Below, piece after piece: positions 8,512 through 15,788 of a DNA stretch of 64,000 bases. A program made the translations under genes and the position numbers. Source of the stretch: Parvibaculum sp. (GTDB taxonomy: Bacteria; Pseudomonadota; Alphaproteobacteria; Parvibaculales; Parvibaculaceae); the NCBI RefSeq assembly GCF_030651915.1, contig NZ_JAUSBV010000002.1:324414-388413 (forward strand). The letters are read 5' to 3'. The notes beneath the pieces are model-generated. The model saw only the letters and a list, made by a program, of their open reading frames with translations. It made no database searches and was not told where the DNA came from. Every line of letters begins with the position of its first letter. Position 1 is the stretch's first letter.

Positions 8512-9738
8512 ATGGCCGAGACGCTTTCGAAAGAGACAAAGGCCGGCAAGGTCGAGGGCAGCTACGACCCGAAATTCAAATCCGTTGTCGACGCCTTCAT
8601 CGAGAATTGCGAGACGCGCGACGAGGTCGGCGCCAATGTCGCGATCACGCTGGAGGGAAAGACCGTCGTCGACATCTGGGGCGGCCGCAAGGCGCCCGAC
8701 GGCGCGGCATGGGAGAAAGACACCGTCTCGATCGTCTTTTCCTGCACCAAGGGGGCGACGGCCTTGTGCGCGCATATGCTGGCCGACAGGGGCACGCTCG
8801 ATCTCGATGCCAAAGTCGGCGCCTATTGGCCCGAATATGCAAAGAACGGCAAGGAAGAGACCACGGTCTCGATGATGCTCGATCATTCGGCCGGCCAGCC
8901 GCATCTGCGCACGAAGCTGAAAGACGGCGCCTATTACGATTACGATTACATGGTGAAGCTGCTCGAGGACGAAGAACCGTTCTGGAAGCCCGGCATCCGC
9001 AACGGCTATCACGGCGTCACCTTCGCCTGGACGGTGGGCGAGCTGGTGCACCGGGCGTCGGGCAAGCGGCTCGGAAAATTCTTTGCCGATGAAGTCGCAA
9101 AGCCGCTCGGCCTCGACTTCACCATCGGCACGCCCGAAGCGACCGAACCGCGCATCGCGCCGATGATTTTCGCCGAACCCGATCCGGCGGCCGCCAATTC
9201 GAAATTCACGCAGGCGCTCCTCACCGATCCGTCGAGCCCGGCGCATCTCTTTCTGCTCAACAGCGGCAATGCGAATTTCAATTCGCGCGAATGCCATGCG
9301 TCCGAAATGGGTTCGGCCAACGGCATCACCAATGGCCGCGGTCTTGCGGGCATGTATCAGCCGCTCGCCAATGGCGGCGGCAAACTTGTCGGCGCCGACA
9401 CGCTGGCGCGCATGGGCCGCGTCGCGATGGGCACGCATGAAGACGCGACGCTCTTGATCCCGTCGCGCTTCGCACTCGGCTTCATGAAGTCGATGGACAA
9501 TCGAAAGCTGAAGAACGAACCCAATTCGAGCTGCATCCTCAGCGATGCCGCCTTCGGCCATGTCGGCATGGGCGGCTCGATCGGCTTTGCCGATCCGGCG
9601 GCCAAGATGAGCTTCGGCTACAACATGAACCGCATGGGCGCGGGCATTCTGCTCAACAGCCGCGGCCAGGCGCTGGTCGACGCGGCCTATCGCGCGCTCG
9701 GCTACCGCTCCAATGCGTCGGGTGTGTGGGCGATGTAG
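8512..9738 (+). CDS. Serine beta-lactamase-fold hydrolase/esterase (class C-like, EstB type)
   Basis: The 408-residue protein belongs to the beta-lactamase family clan that includes EstB-like esterases and penicillin-binding-like hydrolases. It shows the nucleophile motif SCTK at residues 77-80, a YHG triad at 166-168 in place of Y-x-N, and a C-terminal GHVGMGGSIGFADP block. There is no signal peptide, so it is likely cytoplasmic and more probably an esterase than an antibiotic-resistance enzyme. The start at 8512 follows a GGGAGGG sequence. Confidence 0.85.
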   Translation: MAETLSKETKAGKVEGSYDPKFKSVVDAFIENCETRDEVGANVAITLEGKTVVDIWGGRKAPDGAAWEKDTVSIVFSCTKGATALCAHMLADRGTLDLDAKVGAYWPEYAKNGKEETTVSMMLDHSAGQPHLRTKLKDGAYYDYDYMVKLLEDEEPFWKPGIRNGYHGVTFAWTVGELVHRASGKRLGKFFADEVAKPLGLDFTIGTPEATEPRIAPMIFAEPDPAAANSKFTQALLTDPSSPAHLFLLNSGNANFNSRECHASEMGSANGITNGRGLAGMYQPLANGGGKLVGADTLARMGRVAMGTHEDATLLIPSRFALGFMKSMDNRKLKNEPNSSCILSDAAFGHVGMGGSIGFADPAAKMSFGYNMNRMGAGILLNSRGQALVDAAYRALGYRSNASGVWAM

Positions 9739-9774
9739 TTCGGCGCGGTTTTACGGCTGTTGCCCTCCCCTATT

Positions 9775-9869
9775 CGTCATGACCCGGCTTGTCCGGGTCA
9801 TCCACGTCTTTCTTTCAGTTGTTCCGCGCCGCAAAGACGTGGATGGCCCGCATAAAGCGGGCCATGACG
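9775..9869. repeat. Dispersed inverted repeat, copy 1
   Basis: Two arms of about 38 bases are imperfect reverse complements: the left starts CGTCATGACCCGG and reaches CCACGTCTTT, the right runs from AAAGACGTGG to GGGCCATGACGA. Each arm contains its own small hairpin (GACCCGG-CCGGGTC and GGCCCGC-GCGGGCC), so the RNA or single strand could fold into a branched structure. A second copy with a different centre is at 12889-12980. Palindromes of this type are common between genes in Rhizobiales. Confidence 0.85.
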
Positions 9870-9911
9870 ACTAAAGGATTGAGGGCTAACGAATGCCGAC
9901 GTCAATATCCG

Positions 9912-10316
9912 TCAGTTCTCCGCGTCCACCGGCGGCAGGTCGAGCGCCGCGCGCGCGGCCTGGCGGTGCCGCGGCAGGATGTGACTCGACACCAGCCCGA
10001 TCGCGGCCATCAGCACGGCCGCATCGTCGGTGAAGCCGAAGGCGGCGACGACATCGGGGATCAGATCGACCGGCGTCACAAAGTAAGCGAGGGCGGCCAG
10101 CAGCGTCGCCTTGACGCGCAGCGGCGTCTTCGGATCGCGGGCGCAGAACCAGGCCGCACCCGCTTCCTCGGCGAAGGGAATGCGGCCGGCAAAGCGCGCC
10201 ATCTTCCGCCAGAAGCCGTCGCGCACGGTCTTTTCGTTGCGGGCGATGACCGCCGGCAATTGATGGGTCGGGTCGAGCGGCGCGCCTGCGCCGGAGCTTC
10301 CTTGCGATGTCGCCAT
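9912..10316 (-). CDS. YkvA family (DUF1232) protein
   Basis: The 134-residue protein contains the DUF1232 core LAYFVTPVDLIPDVV followed by GFTDDAAVL, which defines YkvA-like proteins with one or two short hydrophobic helices. The biochemical role is unknown. The start is uncertain: the ATG at 10316 gives the usual length, while the frame is open to an ATG at 10379. The gene stands alone, divergent from the dehydrogenase at 10547. Confidence 0.8.
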   Translation of the reverse strand: MATSQGSSGAGAPLDPTHQLPAVIARNEKTVRDGFWRKMARFAGRIPFAEEAGAAWFCARDPKTPLRVKATLLAALAYFVTPVDLIPDVVAAFGFTDDAAVLMAAIGLVSSHILPRHRQAARAALDLPPVDAEN

Positions 10317-10546
10317 TGCCGTTTCCGCCGTTCCGCCGTCCCCGCCCCGGGCAAAAGATGGGCGTTCGGGCCGGCCCATGCAAGCGGCGGCGACGTAGCG
10401 TCAGGGCCGGGTGTGGCGCAGTGGCCCGCGTTTCAACGGCTTTTCGGGATTTTTGGCTCGCTTGGCCGCCCGCAAATTTGTAAAACCGGCGCCAATCGGG
10501 CGCAGAGCTTGGCGTCCCAGAAGACGGTTCATCAAGGAGACGACCC

Positions 10547-11329
10547 ATGAAACTCGATTCCGGCATCAGCGCCATCATCACCGGCGGCGCCTCGGGCCTC
10601 GGCGCGGCCACCGCCCGCCGTCTGGCGAAAGAAGGCGTCAAGATCGGCATTTTCGATCTGCAGGAGGACAAGGGCGAGGCGCTGGCGAAAGAGCTCGGCG
10701 GCGTCTTCGCGAAAGTCAATGTCACCGACGAAGCCAGCGTCGATGCCGGCTTTGAAAAAGTCCGCGCCGCCATCGGCCAGGAACGCATCCTGGTCAACTG
10801 CGCCGGCACCGGCAATGCGGTCAAGACCGCGTCGCGCAACAAGGAGACGGGCAAGCCCGAACACTTCCCGCTCGACAAGTTCAATCTGATCATCCAGATC
10901 AACCTCGTCGGCACCTTCCGCTGCATCGCCAAGTCGGCGGCCGGCATGCTGACGCTCGATCCGCTCGCCGATGGCGATCGCGGTGCCATCGTCAACACCG
11001 GCTCGGTTGCCGCGCAGGATGGCCAGATCGGCCAGGCGGCCTATTCGGCCTCGAAAGCCGGCGTCGTCGGCATGACGCTTCCCATCGCCCGCGATCTGTC
11101 GCGCGACGGCATCCGCGTCAACACGATCCTGCCCGGCATTTTCGACACGCCGCTGCTTGCCGGCGCACCGGAAAAGGTCCGTCAGGCGCTCGGCGCGCAG
11201 GTGCCGTTCCCGGCCCGTCTCGGCAATCCGGAAGAATATGCCTCGCTCGCCTGCGAAATGATCCGCAACGGCTATTTCAACGGCGAAACCGTCCGCCTCG
11301 ACGGCGCGATCCGCATGGCGCCGCGCTAA
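10547..11329 (+). CDS. Short-chain dehydrogenase, 3-hydroxyacyl-CoA dehydrogenase type II-like
   Basis: The 260-residue protein is a classical SDR with the TGGASGLG cofactor loop at residues 12-19, an NCAG motif, the catalytic serine in NTGSVAA and the Y-x3-K pair in YSASKAG. Its closest layout is that of 3-hydroxy-2-methylbutyryl-CoA/3-hydroxyacyl-CoA dehydrogenases (HSD10 type), with the FDTPLLAGAPEKVRQALG segment after the active site. It probably oxidises 3-hydroxyacyl-CoA with NAD in branched-chain or fatty-acid breakdown. A strong terminator follows, so it ends its transcript. Confidence 0.88.
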   Translation: MKLDSGISAIITGGASGLGAATARRLAKEGVKIGIFDLQEDKGEALAKELGGVFAKVNVTDEASVDAGFEKVRAAIGQERILVNCAGTGNAVKTASRNKETGKPEHFPLDKFNLIIQINLVGTFRCIAKSAAGMLTLDPLADGDRGAIVNTGSVAAQDGQIGQAAYSASKAGVVGMTLPIARDLSRDGIRVNTILPGIFDTPLLAGAPEKVRQALGAQVPFPARLGNPEEYASLACEMIRNGYFNGETVRLDGAIRMAPR

Positions 11330-11351
11330 TCTTTCCGGCAACGGAGAGCAG

Positions 11352-11381
11352 AAGCCCCGGTGGAAACACCGGGGCTTTTTG
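11352..11381 (+). terminator. Rho-independent terminator after the SDR gene
   Basis: An 11-bp perfect stem (AAGCCCCGGTG at 11352-11362 with CACCGGGGCTT at 11367-11377), a four-base loop and a run of five T form a standard terminator 22 bases after the dehydrogenase stop. Confidence 0.92.
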
Positions 11382-11445
11382 TTGGCGGCAGAAACAGGAT
11401 CGTGTTTGCGAGGTAAGCAACCACGATCGAAAGGTGGCGACGAAC

Positions 11446-11760
11446 CTATTTCTTCGCCGTCTTTCCGGCCTTGCCGGCCCATTTGTCCATCAGCGTGGCG
11501 AGCTTGATGTCCTTTTCCGACAGCCCGCCCGCATCATGCGTGGTCAGGATCACATCGAGCCGGTTATAGACATTGGCCCATTCGGGATGATGGTCCATCT
11601 TCTCGGCGACAAGCGCCACGCGCGTCATGAAGCCGAAGGCCTCGTTGAAATCCTTGAACCTGAATGCCTTCTCGATGGCGTCGCGGCCTTTCACCTTCGT
11701 CCAGCCCGTGAGGCCCGCAAGAGCCTTGTCGCGTGCTTTTCCGCTCAGCTTTTCGGTCAT
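11446..11760 (-). CDS. phhB: 4a-hydroxytetrahydrobiopterin dehydratase
   Basis: The 104-residue protein is a pterin-4a-carbinolamine dehydratase. The catalytic EKMDHHPEW motif (paired histidines) is at about residues 53-61, followed by [19 protein letters not shown]. The enzyme dehydrates the 4a-hydroxypterin left by aromatic amino-acid hydroxylases so that the cofactor can be recycled. No phenylalanine hydroxylase is in the window. The start at 11760 has a GGAGAGG sequence upstream. The C-terminus ends in a short lysine-rich tail. Confidence 0.93.
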   Translation of the reverse strand: MTEKLSGKARDKALAGLTGWTKVKGRDAIEKAFRFKDFNEAFGFMTRVALVAEKMDHHPEWANVYNRLDVILTTHDAGGLSEKDIKLATLMDKWAGKAGKTAKK

Positions 11761-11840
11761 CGCCGCCTCTCCAAAACCGGGTGAAAATTTGCAGCGCCAG
11801 CCTCGCCCGCCTAATCTCGCCACGCAAGAGGAGAAGTGCA

Positions 11841-12245
11841 ATGGACTGGACGGGCATCAAGGCGCCGACGCTGGAAGAATTCGAACAGCTGGCCGATGCG
11901 GCCTTCGCGCGGCTGCCGGAAGGTTTTCGCGCCCGCTGCGAGGGCGTCATCATCCGCGTCGAGGATTTTCCCGACGAGGAGGTGATGGCGGAAATGGCGC
12001 TTGAAAGCCCCTTCGACCTGCTCGGCCTTTATCAGGGCATTTCCCATATCGACCGCTCGGTGATGGAGCCGGCGCATCTGCCCGACATGGTCTTTCTCTA
12101 TCGCCGCCCGATGCTCGACTACTGGGCCGAATATGACGAGCCGCTCGATCACCTGATCGCCCATGTGCTGGTCCATGAGATCGGCCACCATATGGGGCTG
12201 TCCGACGAGGACATGCACGAAATCGAGGAAGCGGCGGGGGCGTAA
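11841..12245 (+). CDS. Zincin-type metallopeptidase family protein
   Basis: The 134-residue protein is a small predicted zinc metallopeptidase (DUF1025-like). The [18 protein letters not shown] segment near the C-terminus carries the HExxH zinc motif with a downstream acidic residue that could be the third ligand, and IDRSV and VFLYRRP are conserved family strands. No signal peptide is seen, so it acts in the cytoplasm if active. The start at 11841 follows AAGAGGAGAAG. It is divergent from phhB, with 80 bases between. Confidence 0.88.
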   Translation: MDWTGIKAPTLEEFEQLADAAFARLPEGFRARCEGVIIRVEDFPDEEVMAEMALESPFDLLGLYQGISHIDRSVMEPAHLPDMVFLYRRPMLDYWAEYDEPLDHLIAHVLVHEIGHHMGLSDEDMHEIEEAAGA

Positions 12246-12263
12246 GGCCGCGGATGCCGCTAC

Positions 12264-12299
12264 TTCTTCCCACCCTCCCCAAGGGGAGGGTGGGAAGAA
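12264..12299. terminator. Long hairpin between convergent genes
   Basis: A 17-bp perfect palindrome (TTCTTCCCACCCTCCCC at 12264-12280 against its complement at 12283-12299) with a two-base loop lies between the converging metallopeptidase and thpR stops. One strand of the stem is entirely pyrimidine except for a single A. It can work as a bidirectional terminator although neither side has a strong T run. Confidence 0.6.
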
Positions 12300-12314
12300 A
12301 GACAGAAGGCTCTT

Positions 12315-12869
12315 CTACCCCTCGCCGTCGTCCCAATGATCTTCCGGGTAGCGCCGCTCGGCTACGTAAGGCCCGCCGCCGGTCCCGCCCTTCGCCGAAA
12401 ACAGCGTGAAACGCTCGACCGTGAAACGCGGCGCGGCGAAGAGATTGTTGGCGGCGATATAGTGCCCGACATCCATGACACTGGCGCGCGTAATGCGTGC
12501 CACCGTCACATGGGGATGAAACTTCCGCGTCTCGGGCTTCAAGCCGACGCGGCGCATCGCGCTTTCGTGGCGGCCCTGCAGAATGCGCAAGGGTTCCGAC
12601 ATTTTCACGCCCGCCCAGAGCGCGTTCGGCCGCTCGCCGCCAAATTCGCCGACGCCTTCAAGCTCGATCTCGAAAGGTGTGACGGGAATGAGCGCCAGCG
12701 CCTCGTCGATATCGGCGGCGACATTTTCCGGCACATCGCCGATGAAACGCAAGGTGATATGCAGGTCGGCGCGGTCGATCCAGCGCGCGCCCTCGATCCC
12801 CCGCTGCAGCCGCACCAGCTTCTCCGCCGCCTCGTCGGGAATTTCAAGCGCGGTGAAAAGGCGGATCAT
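12315..12869 (-). CDS. thpR: RNA 2',3'-cyclic phosphodiesterase
   Basis: The 184-residue protein is a LigT/ThpR-type 2H phosphoesterase, with the two required H-x-(T/S)-h motifs, HITL near residue 37 and HVTV near residue 119. The family opens 2',3'-cyclic phosphate RNA ends to 2'-phosphates and was first described as 2'-5' RNA ligase. The start MIRLFTALEIP is the typical family opening. It is convergent with the metallopeptidase gene. Confidence 0.93.
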   Translation of the reverse strand: MIRLFTALEIPDEAAEKLVRLQRGIEGARWIDRADLHITLRFIGDVPENVAADIDEALALIPVTPFEIELEGVGEFGGERPNALWAGVKMSEPLRILQGRHESAMRRVGLKPETRKFHPHVTVARITRASVMDVGHYIAANNLFAAPRFTVERFTLFSAKGGTGGGPYVAERRYPEDHWDDGEG

Positions 12870-12888
12870 GGTCCGAAATTCCCAGAAT

Positions 12889-12980
12889 CGTCATGGCCCG
12901 GCTCGTCCGGGCCATCCACGTCTTTCTTTCAACATATGTCGTCAAGACGTGGATGGCCCGAATAAATCGGGCCATGACGG
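12889..12980. repeat. Dispersed inverted repeat, copy 2
   Basis: The arms CGTCATGGCCCGG...CCACGTCTTTCTTT and AAGACGTGGATGG...GGCCATGACGG match those of the element at 9775-9869 almost base for base, while the central loop differs. Each arm again contains an internal GGCCCG/CGGGCC hairpin. It lies between the divergent thpR start and the aldo/keto reductase stop. Confidence 0.85.
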
Positions 12981-13005
12981 AGAAGAGAGTGGAAGAGAAA
13001 CCATC

Positions 13006-14046
13006 TCAAGGCGCCGGGTTGGGCTGCGCGAGATGCGCGGCCTCGATGTCCTTTTCGAGTTCCTCGGTCCACTTCACCTGCGTGCTGGTCACCGCCAGCT
13101 TCAATTGCGCCATCGTCGTCGCGCCGATAATGTTGGAAGTCACGAAGGGCCGCGTGGTCGCGAACTGGTTGGCCATTTGCGAGGGATCGAGCCCGTGCTT
13201 GCGCGCAATCGCGAGATAGCTCTCGATGGCGCGGTCGGTCTGCGGCGACTCGTAACGCTGCAGCCGGTTGAAGAGTTGCTTGCGCGAGCCTTCGGGCAGC
13301 GCGCCGTTCTGGTATTTGCCCGAAAGATAGCCCTGCGCCAGCGGCGAATAGGCAAGCAGGCCCACCTGGTCGCGATGGGCGATTTCCGAACCGCCCAACT
13401 CGAAGGTGCGGTTCAGGAGGTTGTAGGCGTTCTGGATCGACTGCACGCGCGGCAGGCCTTTCGTCTCGGCGTGATGCAGGAACTTCATCGTCCCCCAGGG
13501 CGTCTCGTTCGACAGGCCGATATGGCGGACCTTGCCGGCCTTGACCACCGCCTGCAGCGCTTCGAGGATTTCCTCGATCGGGTGCGTCTTGCCCTCGATA
13601 TGCTTGTAGCCGAGGCCGCCGAAAAGATTGATCGGCCGGTCGGGCCAGTGCAGCTGGTAGAGGTCGATATAATCCGTCTGCAGACGTTTCAGGCTCTTGT
13701 CGACGGCTTCCTTTATCTGCGCCGCCGTCTGCTCGGTGCCTTCGCCGCCATCGCGCAGCCAGGTCATCGGCGAGCGGCCGGCCACCTTGGTCGCCAGGAT
13801 CACCTTGTCGCGGTTGCCGCGCGCCTTGAACCATGAACCGATGATCTTTTCGGTCGAACCTTGCGTTTCCGGTTTCGGCGGCACCGCATACATTTCCGAA
13901 GTGTCGAAGAAATTGATGCCTTCGGCGATGGCATAATCCATCTGCGCGTGGCCTTCGCTTTCGGTGTTCTGCTGGCCCCAGGTCATGGTGCCGAGACAGA
14001 TCGCGCTCACCTTCAGGTCGGTGCGCCCGAGCTGGCGATATTCCAT
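13006..14046 (-). CDS. Aldo/keto reductase, Tas-like
   Basis: The 346-residue protein is an NADP(H)-dependent aldo/keto reductase with the length and order of E. coli Tas. The catalytic tetrad is visible as Asp and Tyr in FFDTSEMYAV, Lys in ILATKVAG and His in YQLHWPD. The cofactor region is GLSNETPWG and, near the end, NIIGATTMAQL. It reduces aldehydes or ketones; the physiological substrate is unknown. The gene is alone, flanked by two different dispersed repeats. Confidence 0.92.
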   Translation of the reverse strand: MEYRQLGRTDLKVSAICLGTMTWGQQNTESEGHAQMDYAIAEGINFFDTSEMYAVPPKPETQGSTEKIIGSWFKARGNRDKVILATKVAGRSPMTWLRDGGEGTEQTAAQIKEAVDKSLKRLQTDYIDLYQLHWPDRPINLFGGLGYKHIEGKTHPIEEILEALQAVVKAGKVRHIGLSNETPWGTMKFLHHAETKGLPRVQSIQNAYNLLNRTFELGGSEIAHRDQVGLLAYSPLAQGYLSGKYQNGALPEGSRKQLFNRLQRYESPQTDRAIESYLAIARKHGLDPSQMANQFATTRPFVTSNIIGATTMAQLKLAVTSTQVKWTEELEKDIEAAHLAQPNPAP

Positions 14047-14138
14047 GTCGTCCCCCCGTTTGATTTTATGTTGGTGATTTATACTGGTTCGCGGCGCTGT
14101 GTGTCACGCGGGAGATTTTCCGCTTCCGCCTCTCGTTT

Positions 14139-14272
14139 CGTCATTGCGAGCGAAGCGACCTGGCTACGCCGTAGCGAAGCTCCGGCTTCGCCAAGGCGAG
14201 AGCAACTCAGAATCCGCAAGCACAGCGCCTGCCGCTTCTGGGTTGCTTCGTCGCTATGCTCCTCGCAATGGC
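14139..14272. repeat. Dispersed CATTGCGAG-type inverted repeat
   Basis: The segment starts CGTCATTGCGAGCGAAGCGAC and ends GCTTCGTCGCTATGCTCCTCGCAATG, which are imperfect reverse complements. Smaller palindromes lie between them (CTACGCCGTAG and GAAGCTCCGGCTTC). Sequences related to CATTGCGAGGAGC-x-AAGCGACGAAGC recur between genes in many alphaproteobacteria. It differs from the family at 9775 and 12889. Confidence 0.75.
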
Positions 14273-14294
14273 GCCGTCCGTCGTCGTTGCCCCC

Positions 14295-14984
14295 TCAATT
14301 CACCGCATCCCCGTTCTTTGCCTGTGCGATCAATTCCTCGACTTGCGGCAAGATCCGCTCGACGATGATGCCGATACCTTCCGCTGTCGGATGAATGCCG
14401 TCGCCGAGATTGAGGCGGCGCTCGCCGGCGACGCCATCGAGAAAGAAGGGATAGAGGATCAGGCCGTGCGTTTCGGCGAGATCGGCATGGATCGCGTTGA
14501 AGGCGGCCCCGTATTCGGCGCCGAGATTGGGCGGCGCCAGCATGCCGGCCAGCAGCACCGGCAGCCCGCGCGCCTTCAGCTGCGTCACGATCGCGTCGAG
14601 ATTTTCCCGCGTCACGGCAGGGTCGATCGCCCGCAACGCGTCATTGGCGCCAAGCTCGACAATTACCGCATCGGCGTCGGGACCGACCGCCCAGTCGAGC
14701 CGCGCCAGCCCGCCCGAACTCGTGTCGCCCGAAACGCCGGCATTGGCGATCTTCACATTCTCGTGACCGGCTTCCTTCAGCGCCGCCTCAAGCTGGCTCG
14801 CAAAATCTTCATCGGGGCCCAGCATATAGCCCGCTGTCAGGCTGTCGCCGAGCGCCACGATGGTCAGCGCGCGCGCGTCCGCTCCGGCACCCGCCGGCGC
14901 CAGCGAAAGGGTGGCAGCCAGCAGAAAAGCCGGTAAAAGCTTGCAATAGCGCATTGAAAGGCCATATCGCCCATATCGCATCAT
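14295..14984 (-). CDS. tesA: Secreted arylesterase / lysophospholipase L1-type (TesA) SGNH hydrolase
   Basis: This is a complete SGNH hydrolase: block I ALGDSLTAGY with the serine nucleophile, block II NAGVSGDTSSGG with the glycine, block III ELGANDALR with the asparagine and block V DGIHPTAEG with the Asp-His pair. A signal peptide (hydrophobic core LLPAFLLAATLSLAPAGA) sends it to the periplasm, where TesA cleaves thioesters and lysophospholipids. The ATG at 14984 has a GGGAGAG sequence upstream; the internal ATG at 14954 gives a more compact signal peptide. It is divergent from the YbbA/YbbP-type ABC genes, as in many proteobacteria. Confidence 0.92.
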   Translation of the reverse strand: MMRYGRYGLSMRYCKLLPAFLLAATLSLAPAGAGADARALTIVALGDSLTAGYMLGPDEDFASQLEAALKEAGHENVKIANAGVSGDTSSGGLARLDWAVGPDADAVIVELGANDALRAIDPAVTRENLDAIVTQLKARGLPVLLAGMLAPPNLGAEYGAAFNAIHADLAETHGLILYPFFLDGVAGERRLNLGDGIHPTAEGIGIIVERILPQVEELIAQAKNGDAVN

Positions 14985-15068
14985 CGAGTGTCTTTCTCTC
15001 CCGTCGCCGTTCCGGCCTATGCTGGCCGTCCGCTGCCCCCGCCTCATGATATAGAGAGCCAAGCCCCC

Positions 15069-15788
15069 TTGCCCAACAGCAACATCATCGAACTCGACGA
15101 CGTCCGCCTGACCCTGCCCAGCGCCGCCGGCCCGGTCAACATCCTGCGCGGCATCGATCTCACCATTGCGCGCGGCGAGGCGGCGGGTCTTGTCGGGCCG
15201 TCCGGCTCGGGCAAGTCGACGCTGCTGATGGTGCTGGCCGGTCTCGAGCGGCCGAGTTCCGGCCGCATCCATGCGGCGGGCGAGGATCTGACAGCGCTTG
15301 GCGAGGACGGGCTGGCGCGCTTCCGCCGCGACCGCGTCGGCATCGTCTTCCAGTCCTTTCACCTGATCCCGACCATGACGGCGCTTGAAAATGTCGCGAT
15401 CCCGCTTGAATTCGCCGGCCGCGCCGATGCCTTCGAACGCGCCGAGGAAGAATTGCGTCTGGTCGGGCTCGGCCACCGGCTGACCCATTATCCGGGGCAA
15501 TTGTCGGGCGGCGAGCAGCAGCGTGTGGCGCTGGCGCGCGCGGTTGCGGGCGACCCCGAAATCCTGTTGGCCGACGAGCCGACCGGCAATCTCGATCAGG
15601 CGACCGGCGCCGAAATCATCGCGCTGATGTTCGACCTGCATGCGCGCAAGGGCACGACGCTGATCCTGATCACCCATGACGAGGCGCTGGCGGCACGTTG
15701 CGACCGCGTCATCCGCCTGCGCGACGGTCTGGTCGAGAGCATCGAGGCGGGCGTGGCGGCGCCGCTTGCCGGCGGGGCGCACGCGTGA
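15069..15788 (+). CDS. ybbA: ABC transporter ATP-binding protein, YbbA/LolD type
   Basis: The 239-residue ATPase has Walker A GPSGSGKST, Q-loop FQSFHLIP, signature LSGGEQQRVALARAVA and Walker B ILLADEPTGNLD, in the LolD/MacB-like subfamily. It pairs with the large permease that overlaps its stop. The start is uncertain: the ABC domain begins just after the TTG at 15069, giving the usual length, while a GTG at 14988 would leave only 3 bases to the divergent tesA start. The ybbA-ybbP pair next to tesA is a recurring arrangement. Confidence 0.9.
   Translation: MPNSNIIELDDVRLTLPSAAGPVNILRGIDLTIARGEAAGLVGPSGSGKSTLLMVLAGLERPSSGRIHAAGEDLTALGEDGLARFRRDRVGIVFQSFHLIPTMTALENVAIPLEFAGRADAFERAEEELRLVGLGHRLTHYPGQLSGGEQQRVALARAVAGDPEILLADEPTGNLDQATGAEIIALMFDLHARKGTTLILITHDEALAARCDRVIRLRDGLVESIEAGVAAPLAGGAHA

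Noticed and set aside
9789-10550. Plus-strand frame of 253 codons opposite the YkvA gene
   Set aside because: It begins inside the dispersed repeat, is antisense to a recognisable DUF1232 gene and has no motifs.
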